Source of the DNA: a virus
Length of the DNA: 30,006 nt
IMG/VR virus record: IMGVR_UViG_3300042891_000941
Location: 1-30,006 of that record
Reading direction: 5' to 3' (one strand)
The position numbers and the translations under genes are program-made. This document shows, one piece after another, positions 24,861 to 30,006 of this stretch; the stretch's first letter is position 1, and every line of letters begins with the position of its first letter. Under the pieces are notes generated by a model. That model did no database searches. It saw only the letters and a program-made list of their open reading frames with translations, and was not told where the DNA came from.

Positions 24861-25595
24861 TTAAATTATTAGTCCTTTAAATGTATAATTATATACGGCC
24901 AATCCACTATCAATTGTTATTTGTAATGCACCTTGATCGTTGATTCTAATAGTTTTATCACCCGCTAGATTTAACACACTGATAACATATGACTTTGGCC
25001 AATTCCATGCTTTCCGTAAACTCCCAGATACTCCTGCTTGAAATACAAAACTGCCAGCATGTCTATTCATTTCGCCAAAATTGATCAACAAGTTTTTGTT
25101 TGCATCAGTAGTTGTACTAAAGAATGTCTCCTCTGTGTGAGCAGCCGCCTGAAATTTCAACCGTTGAATGCTAGTTTGTGCTGGTTCAAACTCGATGTCC
25201 CAAGTGGTTCCTAAAAAATCCGCATCTTTAAATTTTAAATCTACAATGTGTTTGTGTAAGAATCTAAAATCATTTTGATAATCACCTGCTTGATTTTGGA
25301 AATGGATACCAGATGGTATCACTTCATCATTTCTTGTATCAGTGATGATAGAAATACCTGCATTTTTATCGTATTCCGGGCACTTCAAATGTAGGTCCAA
25401 TTTATGGAGATTGTTCATGCCAAAACTACCATTTATATTTGGTACAGGTGTTTTAGTGATCCCTGAGAATAACATTTTTCTATCTTCAGTCACAGCGTCG
25501 ATATATGTCCGTGTATCAGACGCATTTATTCTTAAAAGTGGGATAAATCCCAACGAATGAGTATGTGATACCAAGTCCTGTAAAAAGTCTTTCAT
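24861..25595 (-). CDS. Possible sliding clamp-like (PCNA/gp45-type) protein, 244 aa
   Basis: The start at 25595 (MKDFLQDLVSHTHSLGF) has AAGGA 7 nt upstream; the longer frame to 25646 would run into the promoter. At 244 aa it is close to T4 gp45 (228 aa). The layout suggests a two-domain clamp: NINGSFGMNNLHKLDLHLKC may match the gp45 'DLNGFLGIL' helix, and the C-terminal GALQITIDSGLAVYNYTF resembles the last strands of clamps. It lies immediately downstream of polymerase under its own promoter. I recognise the family as conserved in T4-like environmental phages, but the clamp assignment is inference and could be wrong. Confidence 0.4.
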   Translation of the reverse strand: MKDFLQDLVSHTHSLGFIPLLRINASDTRTYIDAVTEDRKMLFSGITKTPVPNINGSFGMNNLHKLDLHLKCPEYDKNAGISIITDTRNDEVIPSGIHFQNQAGDYQNDFRFLHKHIVDLKFKDADFLGTTWDIEFEPAQTSIQRLKFQAAAHTEETFFSTTTDANKNLLINFGEMNRHAGSFVFQAGVSGSLRKAWNWPKSYVISVLNLAGDKTIRINDQGALQITIDSGLAVYNYTFKGLII

Positions 25596-25617
25596 TGTAA
25601 TTCCTTTATTTTTAAAT

Positions 25618-25646
25618 ATTATACTACTATTAATAGATCTTGTCAA
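25618..25646 (-). promoter_or_regulatory. Sigma70-type promoter downstream of polymerase
   Basis: On the - strand: TTGACA (25646-25641), a 17-nt spacer, TATAAT (25623-25618), full consensus. It sits between the polymerase stop (25652) and the clamp-like ATG (25595), with a leader of about 15-20 nt. Confidence 0.85.
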
Positions 25647-25651
25647 GTTTT

Positions 25652-28108
25652 TTAGAATCTAAAAAGAGCATTTGATGATGTCTGTTCATTGGTACTCATT
25701 AGATCCCATTCTAATACACCGATCAAATTTGACACTTTTTTATCAATAATAACAGCTTCCATTGCTGAATGTTCAAATGGTAGTTCTTTAAACCACTGTG
25801 GTAATCTCAGTTCATCAACAGGGTAAGCAACACTGGTAAATCCTAATGGATTATCTTTCAGTTTACATACAATTACTTTAGCACCATCAGTAATATTCAT
25901 TGAATATTTGTCAGAAAATACCGATTTTAAAGTATTCCAATTCAGACTAGCTCGAACATGACCAGGCATATTTGCTTTACCAGTGTTATCTTCTAATGCT
26001 CGATATTTGGTGATATTATTAGCTCGTTTCGGGCTACCTTTTTCCCAGCCTGGTCTTGCTTTGAATAAAGATCTAAATTCTGATATTCGATTCAAAACTT
26101 CTTTTTCAGGAGAACCAGTTAATACCATTTCTAATATTTCACTCAAGAAATTTTGCATGAATTCAGGGGTATCTGATCGTTTCAAATCTAATCCCATTGC
26201 TTTTATCTCACCAGGTTTGCCATCTTTATCTTTGCGTTTCCCTTCTTTATCGTACACTAATACCGCATATCGTTTTTTTGTAATGAACAATGCTTTACTA
26301 CCAACAATTTCTCGTCCAGCTTTAATAACTTCACCTCTAATTGGTGGGCAATGAAATGCTGATAACATGAATGGAGAGAATGTTTTGTTTACGTCTTCAC
26401 CTATCTGATCGTATAATGCAGATACATCTTCTTTCTCCCATGGGATATTTCCAGCTTCTATTTCTTTTTTGAAGATTGGATATGCAGAAAAATAAACCGA
26501 GTCTGTATCACCATAAATAACAGCCTTGCCAATATGATTGTATTCACCTGTTACAATTTGATTAACAGTTCCAGCCATATGTTTAGCAATTTGTCTACCA
26601 GTCAATGTTACCGATTGACCAATACGTTTATCGTAAAATCTACAACCGGCATTTAAAATAGCACCGTATAAACTGTTCAAATTAATTTTTTTAACTAATT
26701 GTCTTTTATCCCAGTATTCTTCCTGTTCTTTATCACCTGCTGCAATAGCTTCCTTGAGTTTCTTTTGCATATCTTTACGTTCAGCATACCATCGTTTTAA
26801 TAATCCTGGAATGATTGCTTCATTTTCATATGTAAAAATAGTACCATTTGCACTTAACATCCATGGCTGTTTTGATTCAAAGATCATTTGATAAATGCGA
26901 TCAGCGCTCGCAACATCAGACCCACCATCTTCCCAGTCAATAGTAATCTGCTTATCGTATTCTTTATTCATAACAGCAGTGTATTCTAATGTGCCAAATA
27001 CACCTTCCCAAGATGCGGTAATTGATCGACCGTTTGCCATCTCAGATTTAAGAAATGCATCGGTCATATCAGGACGAAGCTGACCAACAATAGTTTCTGG
27101 GCCCATATTGAGAGCACGAATTACTGATGGATATAGTGAATTGATGTCTAATGAGCCAACCCAATCATGCAATCCTTCTTTTGGGTTTGCTACATAAGCA
27201 CCAGCTGCCATGTTTTCTGATGTGCTATCAGATTTGAGTCTAGTTGGTACTTGAAACCCGCGTTGATGCGCTTCATTAATAATAGCTTGCTCGGTTACTG
27301 CTACTGCACCCATAGTGGTTTGTAGTAATACCGTATTTTCATGTGCTAATGTATTAGCTAGATCTAAAAACTTTAATTTTTTATCTAGCTTTTCCAACAG
27401 CATAGTATCTTGTCTGTTATATTCAATAAATGTTCTAAAATCATTATTATATAACTGATCAAGTGTTCCCTCATATGCTGTTTTATGCTCACCTAACTCA
27501 TATTCAGCAATTGCATCTAGGCGATAGCTATGACGCTCTTCGTAAGTATATTTGCGATAAAGTTCCAAACTATCCATATGAACTCTACCCACAAAATCAT
27601 AGGTTGATGCTGTCTTACCATATCTTTCATATTCACGTTTTTTCGGGAATTGATTGAATAGACAGAAACGTCTAGTATCATCTTTGCTTAATACTTTGGT
27701 AACCCGATTAACGGTGTATGGAATATCAAAACCTTCTGAATTCCAGCCACTTAATACATCGGCATCTTTTATTAAATCCAAAAATGTATCTAATAGTTCT
27801 GCTTCAGTATTGAATAATATAGTGTTTGGAAATTCTTTGACAATTTCGGTTGCTTCCTCCATTGACAAGGTTTTTGGAGGGATTGCAAGACATACCAGAG
27901 TGTTTAACCATTGTAAGTGAACTGCAATCGCAGTAATTGGCATAAATGCATCATCTGGTGATGCATATCCTGGTCCAGGTTTTAAATAGCTACAATCTGC
28001 AATATTAACCCATTTTTTTAATGTTTCATCGTAAACTTCATACTCATCTTTATTTTGTATGTTACTTAATTCAAATACTGATATTTCTTTTTCTTCCAAT
28101 ATTCCCAT
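25652..28108 (-). CDS. 43: DNA polymerase (family B, T4 gp43-like), C-terminal fragment, 818 aa
   Basis: It carries all polymerase motifs and most of the proofreading exonuclease: Exo II WNSEGFD (122-128), Exo III YNRQD (230-234), motif A SLDINSLYPSVIR (319-331), motif B KKINLNSLYG (473-482), motif C YGDTDS (532-537) and thumb KKRY. The C-terminal SSNALFRF resembles the clamp-binding tail of gp43. Exo I is missing because it lies in the separate fragment at 28861-29250. The first ~7 residues (MGILEEK) overlap the homing endonuclease's 3' end in another frame and are probably not ancestral; homology is expected from EISVFELS. A GAGG Shine-Dalgarno precedes the ATG, so the piece can be translated on its own and would need to assemble with the N-terminal piece. 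Confidence 0.93.
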   Translation of the reverse strand: MGILEEKEISVFELSNIQNKDEYEVYDETLKKWVNIADCSYLKPGPGYASPDDAFMPITAIAVHLQWLNTLVCLAIPPKTLSMEEATEIVKEFPNTILFNTEAELLDTFLDLIKDADVLSGWNSEGFDIPYTVNRVTKVLSKDDTRRFCLFNQFPKKREYERYGKTASTYDFVGRVHMDSLELYRKYTYEERHSYRLDAIAEYELGEHKTAYEGTLDQLYNNDFRTFIEYNRQDTMLLEKLDKKLKFLDLANTLAHENTVLLQTTMGAVAVTEQAIINEAHQRGFQVPTRLKSDSTSENMAAGAYVANPKEGLHDWVGSLDINSLYPSVIRALNMGPETIVGQLRPDMTDAFLKSEMANGRSITASWEGVFGTLEYTAVMNKEYDKQITIDWEDGGSDVASADRIYQMIFESKQPWMLSANGTIFTYENEAIIPGLLKRWYAERKDMQKKLKEAIAAGDKEQEEYWDKRQLVKKINLNSLYGAILNAGCRFYDKRIGQSVTLTGRQIAKHMAGTVNQIVTGEYNHIGKAVIYGDTDSVYFSAYPIFKKEIEAGNIPWEKEDVSALYDQIGEDVNKTFSPFMLSAFHCPPIRGEVIKAGREIVGSKALFITKKRYAVLVYDKEGKRKDKDGKPGEIKAMGLDLKRSDTPEFMQNFLSEILEMVLTGSPEKEVLNRISEFRSLFKARPGWEKGSPKRANNITKYRALEDNTGKANMPGHVRASLNWNTLKSVFSDKYSMNITDGAKVIVCKLKDNPLGFTSVAYPVDELRLPQWFKELPFEHSAMEAVIIDKKVSNLIGVLEWDLMSTNEQTSSNALFRF

Positions 28109-28811
28109 CGTTCCCTCGATATTTTGAAATATATGTTACACAAGCACCATTTTCTAATAATCCATTATAATGTTGTAATCTATACTTTATTTGTCTATAA
28201 GTATATCCAGTTATAGACAATACATCATCATATGATGAAAATTCAATTGTTTCATTGTTGACTGTAGTCATCAAAAATGTAGAACTTTTCCCCTTTTTGA
28301 TAGAATCACCACGTTTTTTATGATCACATTTTTGAACTGAATTTTTCATTCGTAAATCCATGTCTTCTTTAGACATTAATGATAATGTAGATTTTAATGT
28401 ATTCCTTACCTTATCATAATCGTAGTTATAAACTCCGGATTTATGATTTTGCAAAAACTTTTTTTTACGGTCTATGCATTTATTAGGATTATTTTCAGAA
28501 AATTTGATTCTAGCCGCTGAATATGAATGACTAGTAACCCGATATTCATTGTATCCTTTTCTAGTTTTTGACATCCACCATAATGCATATATCATTTTTT
28601 TATAAAATATAGGTGTATCTTTATATATTTTAACCAATAATAAATGGCATATAAAATGTTCACGGGTGGTTAACAATACTAAATTTTCTTTACTATTATC
28701 ACCACCACAACTACGTGGTATTATATGATGCTTTTCTAACAATATATTTTTAGTTCTATTTTTTAATTGTGCGGATTTAATTATATCGTTGTATATTTTT
28801 AAATAATTCAT
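28071..28811 (-). CDS. HNH homing endonuclease inserted in the polymerase gene, 246 aa
   Basis: The HNH site is LEKHHIIPRSCGGDNSKENL (25-44) followed by REHFICH (50-56). H28/H29, N43 and H52/H56 fit the metal- and DNA-cleaving positions. The C-terminal part (SSYDDVLSITGYTYRQIKYR, about 193-212) looks like a NUMOD-type helix-turn-helix for DNA recognition. Basic residues dominate and the gene appears more AT-rich than its neighbours, consistent with transfer. It has a GGAG Shine-Dalgarno and its own GATAAATA late box. Its last 38 nt overlap the start of the C-terminal polymerase fragment. T4-like phages are known to carry such freestanding endonucleases that break essential genes. Confidence 0.9.
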   Translation of the reverse strand: MNYLKIYNDIIKSAQLKNRTKNILLEKHHIIPRSCGGDNSKENLVLLTTREHFICHLLLVKIYKDTPIFYKKMIYALWWMSKTRKGYNEYRVTSHSYSAARIKFSENNPNKCIDRKKKFLQNHKSGVYNYDYDKVRNTLKSTLSLMSKEDMDLRMKNSVQKCDHKKRGDSIKKGKSSTFLMTTVNNETIEFSSYDDVLSITGYTYRQIKYRLQHYNGLLENGACVTYISKYRGNDGNIGRKRNISI

Positions 28812-28866
28812 AGTATTCTCCTTTAGAATTATTTATCATTATTACTTCGATATCAAACAATCATTG
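28088..28866 (-). mobile_element. Homing-endonuclease insertion splitting DNA polymerase (about 779 bp)
   Basis: Joining the codons before 28866 to those from 28087 restores a continuous HMVKIRKK + EISVFELS reading, giving an intact protein of about 939 aa (T4 gp43 is 898). Both junctions are A-rich (AGAAAAA on each side). The insert is not a multiple of three, shifts frame and is almost filled by the HNH gene. The exact ends are uncertain by a few bases. Confidence 0.65.
28830..28837 (-). promoter_or_regulatory. T4-type late promoter box before the HNH gene
   Basis: GATAAATA on the - strand lies 18 nt before the HNH ATG, with GGAG between them. It would drive late transcription of the endonuclease and, by read-through, the C-terminal polymerase fragment. 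Confidence 0.6.
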
Positions 28867-28935
28867 TTTTTTTCTGATTTTAACCATGTGCTGGGATGAT
28901 ACTGCAAATGCTTGCATATCAACCTCAATATCAAA
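28837..28935 (-). repeat. Imperfect duplicated Exo I coding segment flanking the polymerase N-fragment end
   Basis: On the - strand 28935-28915 encodes FDIEVDM (real Exo I). After the stop, 28857-28837 in the same frame would encode FDIEVIM. Three codon differences are synonymous third-position changes and one codon differs. The copies are 78 nt apart. Confidence 0.45.
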
Positions 28936-29250
28936 CCATGCTACATTAAGCTTTGGTGCATCTTGGTTTATGTAATGTTCACTGAGACAAACAAATATTG
29001 GGTTTAGATCGGCTTCAAAAAGTTTTTTGTTACCATTGACAGCTACTTCTTTACGAAAATCTCGTGTATTTTTACATACAACTTTCGTTAATGGTTTGCC
29101 ATATATTGATCGGTATTTTCCTTTAGTATCACCATAATAAAATGTAGGTTTTACTGGGAAATCTCGGTATTCTCTACCACCTGCTTTATTGCGTTCAACG
29201 ACTTTTACAATATCAGCAGTTTTATCAAAAAATGCATCTACATAGCTCAT
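28861..29250 (-). CDS. 43: DNA polymerase (family B, T4 gp43-like), N-terminal fragment, 129 aa
   Basis: The sequence matches the N-terminal domain of gp43: KPTFYYGDTKGKYRSIYGKP (about 34-53) aligns with T4's PTMFRHCKEESKYKDIYGKN. VAWFDIEV at 103-110 is Exo I, with catalytic D107 and E109. The frame then runs through MQAFAVSSQHMVKIRKK and ends at a TGA created by the downstream insertion. On its own it can have no polymerase activity; it would have to bind the 818-aa fragment to restore proofreading. It overlaps the upstream Cys-rich gene by 4 nt (ATGA). Split gene 43 is known from some Aeromonas T4-like phages, though this break lies unusually near the N-terminus. Confidence 0.88.
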   Translation of the reverse strand: MSYVDAFFDKTADIVKVVERNKAGGREYRDFPVKPTFYYGDTKGKYRSIYGKPLTKVVCKNTRDFRKEVAVNGNKKLFEADLNPIFVCLSEHYINQDAPKLNVAWFDIEVDMQAFAVSSQHMVKIRKKQ

Positions 29251-29408
29251 TCTGAATCCCCCATTAAAGAGGTTTCGTCTTCACCACGTTGTTTTGCTAC
29301 ATCTTCTGATAGCATTTCTTCAATTTTGCATGAACATCTAGCTTCACAATCGTGAAGTGACGGACATGTTTCACATACTTCAAATTCGAAGTCTTTGTTA
29401 ATTTCCAT
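29247..29408 (-). CDS. Small Cys-rich, possibly zinc-binding protein, 53 aa
   Basis: The start at 29408 (MEINKDFEFEVCETC) is preferred because GGAG lies just upstream; an alternative ATG at 29450 would add 14 residues. Five cysteines occur as C-x2-C-x5-C-x3-C-x-C (VCETCPSLHDCEARCSC), a spacing that could hold a zinc ion. The C-terminus is acidic. No family is recognised. It is coupled to the polymerase N-fragment by an ATGA overlap, so a link to replication is possible but unproven. Confidence 0.55.
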   Translation of the reverse strand: MEINKDFEFEVCETCPSLHDCEARCSCKIEEMLSEDVAKQRGEDETSLMGDSE

Positions 29409-29494
29409 ATTATATTCTCCATTTATGATTTCCGGCTCATAAGCACCCATCTATGCGGTTTATGGCCCAGCCTACCTTTCCAATAACTATTAAA

Positions 29495-29749
29495 TTAAAT
29501 ATTTTTAGTAATATCTAAAATAGCTTCAACTTCTTGCCAATCTTCATTATGATTGTTCCAATCACCTTTATATGCAATTTTAATTGCTTTATTAATGATT
29601 GCAGGTTTGATGTCTAATTCATCAGCAATACTTTTTACAGTTTCTTTCAAGCTTTCACGTAGATCATCAATTTCCCGCATGACTGTGCCGCCTTCGGTAA
29701 TGATTTTTTCTAGTTTAGCTTTTTCTTCTGGTCCATACGAACGACTCAT
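29495..29749 (-). CDS. dsbA: DsbA-like double-stranded DNA-binding protein, 84 aa
   Basis: The helical protein EIDDLRESLKETVKSIADEL / DIKPAIINKAIKIAYKGD / EVEAILDIT follows the pattern of T4 DsbA (89 aa), whose middle reads I--A-DELGV----FN-LL-LYHKDN followed by an acidic E--EVVELYD tail. DsbA binds DNA near late promoters and aids transcription in vitro. The match is by eye and covers ~55 residues; a general small helical phage protein is the alternative. It has a strong AAGGAGA Shine-Dalgarno and a full-consensus promoter just upstream. In T4 dsbA neighbours rnh; here the two are 7 kb apart on one strand. Confidence 0.5.
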   Translation of the reverse strand: MSRSYGPEEKAKLEKIITEGGTVMREIDDLRESLKETVKSIADELDIKPAIINKAIKIAYKGDWNNHNEDWQEVEAILDITKNI

Positions 29750-29782
29750 GATATCTCCTTATATGAGTGATTAAAAAAATTT

Positions 29783-29811
29783 ATTATACAATAATGCAGG
29801 ATAGTTGTCAA
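29783..29811 (-). promoter_or_regulatory. Sigma70-type promoter for the dsbA-polymerase region
   Basis: On the - strand: TTGACA (29811-29806), a 17-nt spacer, TATAAT (29788-29783), full consensus. It lies between the terminator at 29826-29847 and the DsbA-like ATG at 29749. Confidence 0.88.
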
Positions 29812-29825
29812 GTGATTTAGAGGAA

Positions 29826-29847
29826 AATGGCGGGAAATCCCGCCATT
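29826..29847 (-). terminator. Rho-independent terminator of the right-edge gene
   Basis: AATGGCGGGA / TCCCGCCATT pairs in a 10-bp stem, followed on the - strand by TTTTCC. It starts 1 nt after the stop of the partial gene at the right edge. Confidence 0.85.
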
Positions 29848-29848
29848 A

Positions 29849-30006
29849 TTATTTCTTTAATTGATCCCATTGACTTTTTAAGCTGGATAGCTCTTGAGCC
29901 AATGCTGGTGATGTGTCAGTACTTGCATACTTAATCAACCAGTCAATTTGTGACGAAAGTTGTGATAATTCTGGTGTATTACCACCAATTCCTGGCGGAT
30001 TAGTAG
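29849..30006 (-). CDS. C-terminal end of an unidentified gene (51 aa visible)
   Basis: An open frame enters from the right edge and ends at TAA (29851-29849), just before a strong terminator. The visible end is Ser/Gln/Leu-rich and helical (TPELSQLSSQIDWLIKYAST, then LAQELSSLKSQWDQLKK), probably a coiled coil, after a Pro/Gly-rich linker (NPPGIGGN). Too little is present to identify it. Confidence 0.6.
   Translation of the reverse strand, partial: TNPPGIGGNTPELSQLSSQIDWLIKYASTDTSPALAQELSSLKSQWDQLKK

Noticed and set aside
25596-25646. Longer N-terminus for the clamp-like protein (start at 25646)
   Set aside because: It would lie on the promoter 25618-25646, and the ATG at 25595 has a good Shine-Dalgarno.
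28071-28866. Group I intron in the polymerase gene
   Set aside because: Only 49 nt lie before the HNH gene and none after it, because it overlaps the next fragment. A catalytic intron core of 200 nt or more does not fit.
25652-29250. Intein in the polymerase
   Set aside because: The three frames differ and each has its own stop; there is no Cys/Ser start block and no terminal His-Asn at either junction.
1-30006. CRISPR array, tRNA genes, insertion sequences
   Set aside because: No regularly spaced repeats, no cloverleaf-like sequence noticed by eye, and no transposase reading frame; a tRNAscan run could still be done.

Overview
The window is a piece of a low-GC, T4-like (myovirus-type) tailed phage genome. 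The evidence is a T4-type family B DNA polymerase (gene 43), a T4 RNase H-type 5' nuclease, a DsbA-like protein, T4-style late promoters (GATAAATA) and a run of large virion proteins. No host-like metabolic gene identifies the host. The mix of conserved small genes, a CobS/MoxR-like AAA+ ATPase and thyX resembles T4-like phages of marine and fresh water (cyanophage and pelagiphage relatives); that comparison is from memory, not from a search.

Layout: bases 1-13187 (+ strand) hold late structural genes: the end of a giant tail/baseplate-type protein with a beta-propeller-like front and carbohydrate-binding-like repeats at its end, a conserved 198-aa virion protein, two tandem paralogous fibre proteins (one with a tail-collar domain), a 631-aa fibre-like protein, a 103-aa protein and a double-stranded beta-helix protein of the 2OG-Fe(II) oxygenase type. 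A perfect 26-bp palindromic terminator at 13188-13213 separates this block from everything to the right, which is on the - strand.

Bases 13215-30006 (- strand) hold early/middle genes. In transcription order (right to left): the end of an unknown gene; a DsbA-like gene; a tiny Cys-rich gene; DNA polymerase split into an N-terminal piece, an HNH homing endonuclease and a C-terminal piece; a possible sliding clamp-like protein; six small conserved genes; rnh; several more unknown genes; a glycosyltransferase-like gene; an AAA+ ATPase/VWA-metallopeptidase pair; four small genes; and thyX. Genes are tightly packed with many 4-nt ATGA overlaps.

Regulation can be read directly. At least six sigma70-type promoters (TTGAC[A/T], exactly 17 nt, TAnAnT-like) lie on the - strand and three T4 late-type GATAAATA boxes lie before the 198-aa virion gene, a 96-aa gene and the homing endonuclease. 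Hairpins after several genes act as probable terminators.

The most notable item is the polymerase: a 779-bp insertion carrying an HNH endonuclease breaks the gene just after the Exo I motif, leaving two separately translated polypeptides with no room for a self-splicing intron.
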